DNA of 64,000 nucleotides from Pararhizobium sp. (GTDB lineage: Bacteria > Pseudomonadota > Alphaproteobacteria > Rhizobiales > Rhizobiaceae), in the NCBI GenBank assembly GCA_030655075.1, contig JAURWE010000066.1, forward strand, positions 62,001 to 126,000, given 5' to 3'. Both the position numbers and the translations under genes were made by a program. Every line of letters starts with the position of its first letter. Position 1 is the first letter of the stretch. Shown in pieces: positions 33,042-41,119 of the stretch. The notes below the pieces were generated by a model, which was not told the DNA's origin, did no database searches, and was given only the letters and a program-made list of their open reading frames with translations.

Positions 33042-34256
33042 CTACTCCATCGCCAAAATCATGTTCCGCACGACAGGGTAGATTTCCGCCTCCCAGCGCC
33101 GTCCGTTGAAGACGCCGTAGTGGCCGACGTTGGCCTGCAGGTGGTGGCGTTTCAGGTGCGGGCGCAGCGAGCGGCAGAGGTCGTGGGCAGACGAGGTCTG
33201 GCCGAGCGCGCAGATGTCGTCGCGGCCGCCCTCGACAGTCAGCAGCGCCGTGTTGCGGATCTGACCCGGATCGACCTTGCGGCCGTGATAGGTGAAGTCG
33301 CCGGTCGCCAGTTCCGCCTTTTGGAACACCCGGTCGATGGTCTCGATGTAGAATTCTTCCGTCATGTCGAGCACGGCGAAATATTCGTCGTAGAAGGTCT
33401 TGATCTTGTTGGCCTCGGCAGTCTCGCCCTTGGCGAGATGTCCGAAAAGCTTCTGGTGCGCGGTCTCGTGGCGCTTCTTGTTCATCGCCATGAAGGCCGT
33501 CAGCTGCAGGAAGCCCGGATAGACCCGGCGGCCGCCGCCGGCAAACCGCGGCGGCACCTTGCTGATCAGGTTGGTTTCGAACCAGTCGAGCGGCTGCGAC
33601 AGCGCCAGCTTGTTGACCTCGGTCGGGCTTTCGCGCGTGTCGATCGGCCCGGCCATCAGCGTCATCGTGCGCGGCGTCGCCGGGTGGCCGGCCTCCGACA
33701 TGATCGCCACGGTGGCCAGCGCCTGGACGCAGGGCTGACAGACGGCCAGAATATGGTTGCCCGGGCCGATCTCTTCGAGGAAGCGGATGAGATAGTCGAC
33801 ATATTCATCCATGCCGAAACGGCCGTCGGTCACCGGCACGTCGCGGGCGTTGCTCCAGTCAGTGATATAGACATCGTGATCGCGCAACAGCGTCATCACC
33901 GTGCCGCGCAGCAGCGTGGCGAAATGGCCGGAGAGCGGTGCGACCACCAGCAGCTTCGGCCGGCGCATGTCGACATCGGCGGCAAAGTGCAGGAGCTTGC
34001 CGAACGGCATGTCGAGCACGGTCTCGGTGGTGATCGGCACGTCGCGATTGCCGATCAGCACGGAGACGATGTCGAAGTCTGGTGCCGTATGGGTGATCTT
34101 GAAGCGCGAGATCATCTCCAGCGCGGCCTGCATATAGCCGGGCGCGTCACCAGGGGTGGACGGCAGCAGGCTGGCAGTGAAGGCTTGCATGGATTGCGCC
34201 CATTGGCGGAAAGGCGCGATGAGGTCGTCCTGGAACTGATAGGCCTGATAGAGCAT
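33042..34256 (-). CDS. phaZ: Intracellular polyhydroxybutyrate depolymerase PhaZ
   Basis: 404 residues from the ATG at 34256. It matches TIGR01849-type intracellular PHB depolymerases: N-terminal 'MLYQAYQFQDDLIAPFRQWA', then 'SGHFATLLRGTV', and the active site 'AVCQPCVQALATV' near residue 170. In that site a Cys replaces the usual Ser of the lipase box, as in the characterised Cupriavidus enzyme. Further elements are an Asp in 'VEGGRDDICALGQT' and the catalytic His in 'NVGHYGVFNG'. It mobilises stored PHB in the cytoplasm. No phasin or synthase gene is in the window. Confidence 0.95.
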   Translation of the reverse strand: MLYQAYQFQDDLIAPFRQWAQSMQAFTASLLPSTPGDAPGYMQAALEMISRFKITHTAPDFDIVSVLIGNRDVPITTETVLDMPFGKLLHFAADVDMRRPKLLVVAPLSGHFATLLRGTVMTLLRDHDVYITDWSNARDVPVTDGRFGMDEYVDYLIRFLEEIGPGNHILAVCQPCVQALATVAIMSEAGHPATPRTMTLMAGPIDTRESPTEVNKLALSQPLDWFETNLISKVPPRFAGGGRRVYPGFLQLTAFMAMNKKRHETAHQKLFGHLAKGETAEANKIKTFYDEYFAVLDMTEEFYIETIDRVFQKAELATGDFTYHGRKVDPGQIRNTALLTVEGGRDDICALGQTSSAHDLCRSLRPHLKRHHLQANVGHYGVFNGRRWEAEIYPVVRNMILAME

Positions 34257-34379
34257 GCTGACTATCTCCCGCACTGCCGCAAAAATGCGGCAGTGCAAAA
34301 AATGCTAGTGCAAGTCGGGCCGTCATGCGAGAAGATTGTGACGAACCTGCTAATATTTTCTAGACAAGGATCTGAGCGC

Positions 34380-35033
34380 ATGTCGCAAGCGGCACTGACG
34401 ATTTCCTCGAAGAACTATTCCTCCTGGTCGCTGCGCGGCTGGCTGCTGTGCCGCATGGCCGGGCTCAATTTCGACGAGGTGCTGGTCGAACTCACCGACG
34501 AGGCCCGCCAGGAGCTTCTGCTTCTGTCGCCCTCGGTGCTCGTCCCCCGGCTCACCCACAAGGATGTCACCGTCTGGGACACGCTGGCGATTGCCGAATA
34601 TCTGCACGAGATCGCGCCGAAGGCCGGGCTCTGGCCGCAGGGCCGGGCAGAGCGCGCCCGCTGCCGCTCGGTATCGGGCGAAATGCATTCGGGCTTTCAC
34701 AATCTGCGCTCGGCCCTGCCGATGAACCTCAAGGCCCGGCACGAAAAGTTCAAGATCTTTTCTGGCGCGAGGCCGGATGTCGAACGCGTCAAGACGATCT
34801 GGAGCGAATGTCTCGACGAAAGCGGCGGCCCCTGGCTGTTCGGAAAAACCCCGACCGTCGCCGACGCCATGTACGCCCCGATCTGCACCCGCTTCCGCAC
34901 CTATGCCGTCGAGCTGGAACCCAAGCTTGCCGCCTATGCGGCGCTGGTGCTCGCATGGCCGTTTCTCGAGGAATGGACCGCCGGCGCCATCGAAGAACCC
35001 GACGAGATCGTCGAGCTCGAAGTGGAGTTTTGA
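34380..35033 (+). CDS. Glutathione S-transferase family protein
   Basis: 217 residues from the ATG at 34380. The N-terminal half begins 'LTISSKNYSSWSLRGWLLCR', an active-site Ser-rich motif found in maleylacetoacetate-isomerase-like or zeta-like GSTs, and has 'SPSVLVPRLTHKDVTVWDTL' (cis-Pro and the glutathione-binding Asp-Thr). The C-terminal half contains 'LFGKTPTVADAMYAPICTRF'. It is divergent from phaZ. Upstream frame extends a further 420 codons antisense to phaZ and is rejected. Substrate unknown. Confidence 0.9.
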   Translation: MSQAALTISSKNYSSWSLRGWLLCRMAGLNFDEVLVELTDEARQELLLLSPSVLVPRLTHKDVTVWDTLAIAEYLHEIAPKAGLWPQGRAERARCRSVSGEMHSGFHNLRSALPMNLKARHEKFKIFSGARPDVERVKTIWSECLDESGGPWLFGKTPTVADAMYAPICTRFRTYAVELEPKLAAYAALVLAWPFLEEWTAGAIEEPDEIVELEVEF

Positions 35034-35113
35034 TCTTTTTCCCTTCTCCCTGCCTAGGAGAGGGTGCCGTGCAGCGGCGGATGAGGGGAGTTAAAGCCTC
35101 GGAGTTCGTGGCG

Positions 35114-35245
35114 GCCCCCCTCTGTCGGCGACGCCGACATCTCCCCCACACGGGGGGAGATCAGCCACAAGCTTTTGAGCGCATAAGGAAAAAGAACAAT
35201 CTCCCCCCTTGTGGGGGAGATGTCACGACGTGACAGAGGGGGGTA
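35114..35245. repeat. MITE-like intergenic inverted repeat (unit G), opposite orientation
   Basis: Begins CCCCCTCTGTCGGCGACGCCG and ends ACGTGACAGAGGGGGG. The core AGCCACAAGCTTTTGAGCGC, ATAAGGAAAAAGAACAATC is the reverse complement of that in units E and F. The copy in the other orientation shows that the unit inserted or was copied in either direction. Confidence 0.85.
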
Positions 35246-35433
35246 ACTCTCCACACATTCGGGCTGAAGCAATATCCCCAATTTCCCTCACACCCCCCAA
35301 TATCTCCCCCATCCATAAAGATTGCATTCAACCTTTTTTGGTAAAGATCGGTTAGCACTTTCAAAACGTGCGTCCCGGTTGCCCCATGTTTTGGGCCGCC
35401 GTCTGTTTGTTTTGCGTCTGTACGGGGGGTCCC

Positions 35434-36480
35434 ATGCGTTCATCGGTTCTGACAGCCATCCTGGTTACCAGCCTGTCTCTGTCTGCCTGCGCGGGCTCGG
35501 ATCCGCAGACCACGCGCAGCGCCAATCCGTCCAGTGAGACCACCAGTTCGGTGAAGAAATCCGGCGGGCCGGTGCCCTCGGCCGAGGTGGGCGAAACCAC
35601 CATAAAGTCCGTCACCCATCAGGAAGAGCTCGCCTGGTCAGGCGAGGTGCCGGGCTCGAAAGGCGTCGAGGCCATCACCGAGACGGAAACCGTCACCGAA
35701 ATCGCTGCCATGCCGGTGCCGTTCGAGCGTCCGGCTGTCATCGAGACCGACGATGGCGATGCGGTCGATGTCACCCGGCTGAAACGCGGGCTGATCTACA
35801 GCCGTCAGTTCCGCGATGCCAAGCCGATCAATTTCGGAAAAGCCTCGCCGCGCAAGATGGCCGTGCACGGCGTCGATGTCTCGCGCTGGCAGGGTGAGAT
35901 CGACTGGGCCAAGCTGAGGACGCAGGGCGCCAACTTCGCCTATATCAAGGCGACCGACGGCGGCGACCATCTCGACCCGATGTTCAGGACCAACTGGAAG
36001 CGTGCCAAGGCCGCAGGCATAAGGCGCGGCGCCTATCATTTCTTCTACTGGTGCCGCACGGCCGGCGAACAGGCCGACTGGTTCATCCGCAACGTGCCGC
36101 GTGAAGCAGGCGCCCTGCCGCCGGTCATCGATGTTGAATACAATGGCGAATCCAGCTGCAAGAAGCGCCCGTCGCCCGAGCGTGTGCGCGAAAAGATGCA
36201 GGTCTTCATGGACAAGCTCGAGCGCCACTACGGCCAGCGCCCGATCATCTACACGGCCCCGGATTTTTACGCCGACAACCTGAGAAACGCCTTTGAGAAC
36301 TATCCCTTCTGGCTGCGCTCGGTCGCCGCCCACCCCTCGAAGCGCTATCCGGGCCGCAAATGGCTGTTCTGGCAATATTCCGGCTCCGGCCTCTCCCACG
36401 GCGTCGACGGCCGCATCGATCTCAACGTCTTCAACGGCAGCGAAGCCAAATGGCACAGCTGGGTGGCAAAGGCCGACTGA
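35434..36480 (+). CDS. GH25 lysozyme-like lipoprotein
   Basis: 348 residues from the ATG at 35434 with GGGGGG just before it. Lipobox L-S-A-C (Cys near residue 19) indicates an outer-membrane or envelope lipoprotein. A low-complexity linker (about 22-140) precedes the GH25 catalytic domain (about 143-345). It opens 'VHGVDVSRWQGEIDWAKL' (active-site Asp), then 'AYIKATDGGDHLD', 'PPVIDVEYNGESSC' (catalytic Asp and Glu), 'YTAPDF' and 'WLFWQYSGSG'. GH25 enzymes cut the MurNAc-GlcNAc bond of peptidoglycan. Likely role in wall turnover. Confidence 0.92.
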   Translation: MRSSVLTAILVTSLSLSACAGSDPQTTRSANPSSETTSSVKKSGGPVPSAEVGETTIKSVTHQEELAWSGEVPGSKGVEAITETETVTEIAAMPVPFERPAVIETDDGDAVDVTRLKRGLIYSRQFRDAKPINFGKASPRKMAVHGVDVSRWQGEIDWAKLRTQGANFAYIKATDGGDHLDPMFRTNWKRAKAAGIRRGAYHFFYWCRTAGEQADWFIRNVPREAGALPPVIDVEYNGESSCKKRPSPERVREKMQVFMDKLERHYGQRPIIYTAPDFYADNLRNAFENYPFWLRSVAAHPSKRYPGRKWLFWQYSGSGLSHGVDGRIDLNVFNGSEAKWHSWVAKAD

Positions 36481-36740
36481 TGGCAGCCAAGGAGACCGGG
36501 AAAGAGACCGGCAAGGGCAAGCTCATGAGCGGCGATATTCCCGATATGGGAGCCCTGCTCAAGGCCGTGGCTGACAACCCCAGGCGCGACAACAGCGCCT
36601 ATCACACCGCCATGGCCGAGGCCCGCCAGGCCTTCGAGGACGCCGAAGCCACGCTCGGCGGCCCGGTGCGGGTGAAGACGAAGACGAGGCGCAAGAAGAA
36701 CGGCGATGTCGTGGTGAAATGGGTGTTCCGGCGCGGGTGA
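36480..36740 (+). CDS. Small basic hypothetical protein coupled to the GH25 gene
   Basis: 86 residues, starting in a TGATG overlap with the GH25 stop, so it is translationally coupled. The N-terminal part is Lys/Thr-rich ('AAKETGKETGKGKLMSGDI'). The C terminus ends in a basic beta segment ('RVKTKTRRKKNGDVVVKWVF'). No signal peptide or known domain. M-S-G-D-I-P-D-M at 36525 is a possible internal start. Function unknown; the context suggests a link to peptidoglycan turnover but that is weak. Confidence 0.65.
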   Translation: MAAKETGKETGKGKLMSGDIPDMGALLKAVADNPRRDNSAYHTAMAEARQAFEDAEATLGGPVRVKTKTRRKKNGDVVVKWVFRRG

Positions 36741-37034
36741 GGGGCGGTTCCATCTATTCGGAGTTCGCGGCGGGCCCGTGCGGTTTGGCCGGAACTGTTT
36801 GACAGCCAGATTGGCTTGTCTCCATCCGGCCGCTTTGCGCGAACAGGAGACATCGAGATGCTAGACAGGATCAACGCGAGACTGGCGTTCTGCGGCTGTA
36901 GGGCGCTCGGGCATTCCGGTACCTGAGAGACGTTTGCACTCACGCCGGCCTTCCCAATTAGGCTCATCATTGCGGCCATCCGACCAAAATCAGGCGTTGC
37001 CACCAAATACATGCAACTCGTTCGCCCAATGGAA
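36741..37034. other. Gap without a supported gene, one possible 22-codon ORF
   Basis: No frame shows a convincing gene. At 36858-36926 there is a short + strand ORF, M-L-D-R-I-N-A-R-L-A-F-C-G-C and so on, with a good AGGAGA site, preceded by TTGACA near 36800. It may be a leader peptide or the 5' end left from a deleted gene. Confidence 0.3.
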
Positions 37035-37229
37035 TCAAGTTACCCCAGCTTTGAATGGTTGGATGGTCCCGAGCGCCAGGATGACAGCCAAAGGCGTCCA
37101 TAGGGCGGGATGAACCCAGTTCGACCACGCGACCAATTGGTCAGTGGCCGTGAAGCCGCCAACCGTGACATGGCCGACGATCAAGAGGGCGAGATAGGCG
37201 GCGGCGCGCCACCATCTGGTTGCATAAGT
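37035..37229 (-). pseudogene. Membrane-protein fragment without a start codon
   Basis: An open minus-strand frame of 64 codons reads like a membrane protein: 'RWWRAAAYLALLIVGHVTVG' then 'NWVHPALWTPLAVILALGTI' and stop. The frame is closed by a stop just before it, has no ATG, and overlaps the end of the PilZ gene in another frame. It may be the remnant of a longer gene or an unusual small gene using TTG. Confidence 0.35.
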
Positions 37230-37600
37230 TCATTTCGCAGAAGGCCCTTTAGGCTGAATAACGGTGCCATTGGGAATCTAAGGAGAGCGAAGGCTTCGAC
37301 AATGCGGCCCGGTTGTTCCTTGATGAACTCGACTGCAAGGACACTCCCCTCTCTGCGTTTCACGGCACAGCCGATGGAATATTCGAAGTTGCCAATAACG
37401 ATGTAAAAGTGTTCAGGCACGTCAGCAGAGGTGCCAATTAGCGCGCCTCCCTGCGAGACCTCCAAAATAACAGCACGGCACGATGAAATCGGCTGCTTGA
37501 CAGTTTTTTTGTAGACAAGCCGCACCGCCGCTTTGCACTTGAAGCGCTTGTGTGCTCTGGCATCTGCTGGAGTGACCTTTGTCAAATAATGCCTGTTCAT
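37181..37600 (-). CDS. PilZ-domain cyclic di-GMP receptor
   Basis: 139 residues. The c-di-GMP-binding motifs are R-A-H-K-R near residue 15 (R-x3-R) and 'ILEVSQGGALI' near residue 46 (an [D/N]-x-S-x-x-G with Glu in the first position). The rest is the short beta-barrel of stand-alone PilZ proteins. It lies 45 bp downstream of the LOV-EAL gene on the same strand, so it is probably co-transcribed and reads the c-di-GMP level that the EAL protein sets. The extreme C terminus (Pro-rich) may be extra. Target unknown. Confidence 0.85.
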   Translation of the reverse strand: MNRHYLTKVTPADARAHKRFKCKAAVRLVYKKTVKQPISSCRAVILEVSQGGALIGTSADVPEHFYIVIGNFEYSIGCAVKRREGSVLAVEFIKEQPGRIVEAFALLRFPMAPLFSLKGLLRNELMQPDGGAPPPISPS

Positions 37601-37644
37601 TTCCAGAATCCATTTCGTTTCTGGTCAGATACTGGGGCCGACGT

Positions 37645-39486
37645 CTAAGCCGCCGAAATCGGCTTTAGGTGCGGCCAGTGCGTCGCTCCCATCCGTGCCA
37701 AGTTGATTGTGAAGTTCTCCGCGTCGGTTGGGATTCCGAACAGGTAGCCCTGGCCAACCGGACAGCCCATCTCGCCAAGCATTGCGCGCTGTGCCTCGTT
37801 CTCCACGCCCTCCGCGACCACTGTCAGGCCAAGGGCGCGTCCCAGGTCGATGATGGCGCTGACGATCACCCTCCTGGCGGGTCTCGTTGCGAGTTCGCTG
37901 ACAAAGGTTCGGTCTATTTTGATTTCGGTAACCGGAAATGTCTCAAGCGAGCGCAGGTTCGAGTAGCCAGTGCCGAAGTCGTCGACGGAAAGTCCGACGC
38001 CGATCTGTCGCAACCGTTGGAATGCGCCCATAACGCCGGGCGTATCGCTGAGGAACATGCTTTCGGTGATCTCAAGAGTAAGCCATGCCGGGTCGGCACC
38101 CGTCAAACGCAGCACGCGGTCCAGCATTTCGGCCATGTCATGCTGGAGGAATTCCCCCGCCGACACGTTCACCGAGAAGCGAAGGGCCCTGTCGCGGTGT
38201 GCGTTGATCTGCCGGGCGAAGGTCGCGACAGTGGTCAGGCTTCGTTCGGTCAGATCAAGTAGCAGACCTGATCGCTCAGCGGTCTCGATAAAGCTGCCAG
38301 GGAGCTGGCAGCCGAACAGGGGATGCTTCCAGCGAATCAGGGCTTCCGCGCCCACCCACTCACCGGTGATAAGGTCTACCTGGGGCTGGAAGTAATACAC
38401 AAACTCGTCGTTGGAGACCGCGACCTTCAACTCGCGTGTCATTCTCACTCGACGGCTGGCTTGCTCGTGGTCGGACTCGCGAAACCGCCTCGGACCACCC
38501 AACGGATCGGATTTAGCTGCCCAAAGGGCAGTCCCCGCATTCCGGATCAATGAAATGGCATTGCCCACAGGCTTGCCAACGGCATATCCGATAGAGAATC
38601 GCAATGAGACACTGGCACCTGCCACCACAAAGTCCGTAGCAAGGGAAGTGGATACCAGCTTGACGATAGCGTCGGCATTTGCCTCATCCTGGAGTTCGAA
38701 GACCAGCGCGAACTCATTCGCGCCCATTCGACCCACCCGTGCAGCGCCCATGTCCCGCAGCCGCCGCCCGATTTCACATAGCAGAGCATCCCCGACTTCG
38801 AAACCGTATCCGGTGTTGAGATCATGAAAGCTGACAACATCCAGCTTCACAACCAGAAGCGTCGTCGTGGCATTGCATGCGAACTGTTCTTTGGCAGCCT
38901 GGATAAACGATTGACGGTTCAAGCAGCCCGTGGTTCCGTCGAGGTTCGCAACACCTTCAAGGGCCATGTGCGCCTGGCGAAGCGCTGACACATCGCGCAG
39001 TATCCCGACGTAGAACAGTTCATCCCCCACCCAGGCGGGCCTGAGACTAAGACCACTCCAGAACGCCGAACCGTCCTTTCGATAGTTTAGCAACGTTGTG
39101 TCCACTGGCTCCGCCGCCTCGATCGCGGCGCGAATACAGGCGATCTCGCTTTGCTTACGCTCATTGCCTTGCAAGTAGCGGCAGTCTTTGCCGATAACCT
39201 CACTTCGAGAGTATCCTGTCAGATGCTCAAAGGCCTTGTTTACGTAGAGCACGGGTGAATTGGCACCTGAACGCCGTGCGATGGCGATCCCGTCGTTCAT
39301 TTCCTCGACAAGCGTCGGAAGAATGGCCCTGACCGCGTCAGCGCTGAGAAGCCCATCCTCGGCCATGCCCGGCGCGCGTTTTATGAAGTCCGGCTGTTCG
39401 AATTTTTCAACTTCATCCATGATAGAAACATGGACTGCGACCCGAAGCGGGGCAACCCGCAGCCGAGGCGGTTCCAGGACAACCAT
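37645..39486 (-). CDS. LOV-domain GGDEF(degenerate)-EAL phosphodiesterase
   Basis: 613 residues if started at 39486, where the ATG overlaps the upstream TGA; M-D-E-V-E-K-F at 39420 gives 591. Residues about 70-180 are a LOV-type PAS domain: 'VIGKDCRYLQGNERKQSEIA' is the G-x-N-C-R-F-L-Q motif with the photo-adduct Cys, followed by 'LLNYRKDGSAFWSGLSLRP'. The GGDEF domain (about 185-345) has G-A-N-E-F at its active site, so it should not make c-di-GMP. The EAL domain (about 350-600) is complete ('GAEALIRWKHP', 'LEITES', 'VDDFGTGYSNL', 'VAEGVENEAQ'). Expected activity: hydrolysis of c-di-GMP, possibly set by blue light. Confidence 0.92.
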   Translation of the reverse strand: MVVLEPPRLRVAPLRVAVHVSIMDEVEKFEQPDFIKRAPGMAEDGLLSADAVRAILPTLVEEMNDGIAIARRSGANSPVLYVNKAFEHLTGYSRSEVIGKDCRYLQGNERKQSEIACIRAAIEAAEPVDTTLLNYRKDGSAFWSGLSLRPAWVGDELFYVGILRDVSALRQAHMALEGVANLDGTTGCLNRQSFIQAAKEQFACNATTTLLVVKLDVVSFHDLNTGYGFEVGDALLCEIGRRLRDMGAARVGRMGANEFALVFELQDEANADAIVKLVSTSLATDFVVAGASVSLRFSIGYAVGKPVGNAISLIRNAGTALWAAKSDPLGGPRRFRESDHEQASRRVRMTRELKVAVSNDEFVYYFQPQVDLITGEWVGAEALIRWKHPLFGCQLPGSFIETAERSGLLLDLTERSLTTVATFARQINAHRDRALRFSVNVSAGEFLQHDMAEMLDRVLRLTGADPAWLTLEITESMFLSDTPGVMGAFQRLRQIGVGLSVDDFGTGYSNLRSLETFPVTEIKIDRTFVSELATRPARRVIVSAIIDLGRALGLTVVAEGVENEAQRAMLGEMGCPVGQGYLFGIPTDAENFTINLARMGATHWPHLKPISAA

Positions 39487-40472
39487 CAGCCGTTTTCGGA
39501 CAAACTCGGTCTTGCTCCGTCGCCAGACGTCCGGAAGCGATCGCGGTAATCAGACGGCGTCACTCCGACATGCGAAACGAAGGCGCGACGCATCGCGCTT
39601 GCCGATCCAAAACCACTTCTTTCTGCGATCAATGTGATCGCCAGCCGGCTCCCTTCCAGGAGGAAGCGTGCGACCTCGATACGCGTCAGGTCAACATAGT
39701 CGGATGGCGATATCCCGACCTCATGCGAAAAAACGCGCGTGAAGTTCCGCGCACTCATCGCCGCGATCTTCGCCAACGCGGTGACCGAAAGGTCCGCCGT
39801 AGGATGGTTGAGAATATATTCTTGAACTTTGTGTAGACGGCTGCGGTCGATTGCCTGGGCCGCCAGATGCACGCTAAACTGTGACTGGTCACCTGGCCGC
39901 TTCAGGAACACGACCAGCCGGCGGGCGACGTAGAGCGCCACCTCCCGGCCGAGGTCCTCTTCGACGAGAGAAAGCCCGAGATCGATTGCCGCACTGGACC
40001 CGGCCGACGTGATCATCGCACCGTCTCGGATAAAAACATGGTCGCCTTCCACCCGCGCCTCAGGGAAGCGCTCGCCAAGTAAGGACGCGAACTGCCAGTG
40101 AGTGGTGACACGCCGGCCTGCGAGTAGACCTGCTTCGCCGAGCACGAATGCGCCTGTGCATACGGAGCCGTAGCGCCGCGTCTCGGGGACAATATTAACA
40201 AACCAGTCGATTACCTTCCCGCCCGGGGGGCGGGGAACGCCGACGGTCCCTGCCACGAGCAAGGTGTCTGGGCAACCTGGATACGCGTCGAAGGCGCAGT
40301 CGGGCAAGACTCTAAGCCCTGATGCACAACGGACCGTGCGATCGTCTTCCGCAACGATTGCAACCTCGTAGAAAATCTTGCCAACACGGGCGTTCGCTTC
40401 GGCGAACACGTCCATGAGACCGGCAAGTTCCAGAGAGTGCACATCCGTAGGCACGAAGATGACGATCCGCAT
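39486..40472 (-). CDS. GlxA-type AraC regulator (DJ-1/PfpI plus AraC HTH)
   Basis: 328 residues from the ATG at 40472 (GAGG 6 nt upstream). Residues about 1-185 form a DJ-1/PfpI domain. Its nucleophile elbow 'YGSVCTGAFVLGEAGLL' has Cys in place, and 'RVTTHWQFASLLGERFPEA' follows. Residues about 225-315 form an AraC HTH ('LSVTALAKIAAMSARNFTRV' and 'LIAERSGFGSASAMRRAFV'). This is the GlxA layout. It is the first gene of the cluster with the LOV-EAL gene, whose ATG overlaps its stop, so it may regulate that operon. Ligand unknown. Confidence 0.92.
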   Translation of the reverse strand: MRIVIFVPTDVHSLELAGLMDVFAEANARVGKIFYEVAIVAEDDRTVRCASGLRVLPDCAFDAYPGCPDTLLVAGTVGVPRPPGGKVIDWFVNIVPETRRYGSVCTGAFVLGEAGLLAGRRVTTHWQFASLLGERFPEARVEGDHVFIRDGAMITSAGSSAAIDLGLSLVEEDLGREVALYVARRLVVFLKRPGDQSQFSVHLAAQAIDRSRLHKVQEYILNHPTADLSVTALAKIAAMSARNFTRVFSHEVGISPSDYVDLTRIEVARFLLEGSRLAITLIAERSGFGSASAMRRAFVSHVGVTPSDYRDRFRTSGDGARPSLSENG

Positions 40473-40686
40473 GGGGATACCTCTCACCGCGCAAAGACTC
40501 AAGTCGCTCGACGACATTTGCTCCGACGCGGGTCCGGGCTCGCGACAGTCGCACAGCGCCGCCCAGTCGTCAAAGTCAAAGGCATCCACGACCGTCGTAA
40601 GATGCCGTCCGTACATCCATCTCCGACACCTATGAGGGAGAAGTCCGCTAAGGGCCAATTGCAGACCCCACCACCACCCCCCCTCA

Positions 40687-41100
40687 TCACCCCGTCGGCA
40701 TCCGCTCAAACGTCACCACCTCCGGGTTGAGATGATCCCACACCTGCCCACTTGCCGTCCACGAGACCATCTGCGGCCGGTAGCGCTCGGGCTCGTCGAG
40801 GCTCGCCGGGGTGACGATGAAGACGTCGGGCATGGCGGGGAAGGTGAGCCAGACGGCGGCGCCGCAGGTGGGGCAGAAGGCGCGGCGTTTGACCGTGCCG
40901 CCGTCGCCGGTGTTTTGCCAGTGGGAAGCCTTGCCTTGCGTCGTCACTTCGGCGGAGACGAAGGTCAGGTGCGACTGGTGGCCCGTACCGCTGTCGCGCT
41001 GGCATTGGCGGCACTGGCAGTCGAGCATGACGGCCGGTTCGCCTAAGATCGTGTAGCGCAGCGCGCCGCAGGCGCAGCCGCCCGTATAGGGTCTGGTCAT
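40687..41100 (-). CDS. GFA-family (Gfa-like) zinc protein
   Basis: 137 residues of the GFA family (glutathione-dependent formaldehyde-activating enzyme-like). The conserved cysteines stand in 'GGCACGALRY', 'CQCRQCQRDSGTGH' and 'FCPTCGAAV', which together bind two zinc ions in characterised members. Most rhizobial paralogues of this family have not been shown to act on formaldehyde, so the function is open. It lies 20 bp before the AHSA1 gene on the same strand and is probably in its transcription unit. Confidence 0.88.
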   Translation of the reverse strand: MTRPYTGGCACGALRYTILGEPAVMLDCQCRQCQRDSGTGHQSHLTFVSAEVTTQGKASHWQNTGDGGTVKRRAFCPTCGAAVWLTFPAMPDVFIVTPASLDEPERYRPQMVSWTASGQVWDHLNPEVVTFERMPTG

Positions 41101-41119
41101 GTCGTTCTCTCCTCCTTGC

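Noticed and set aside
33120..34379. Long frame fused in front of the GST at 34380
   Set aside because: The first 420 codons are antisense to phaZ; the GST begins at its own ATG.
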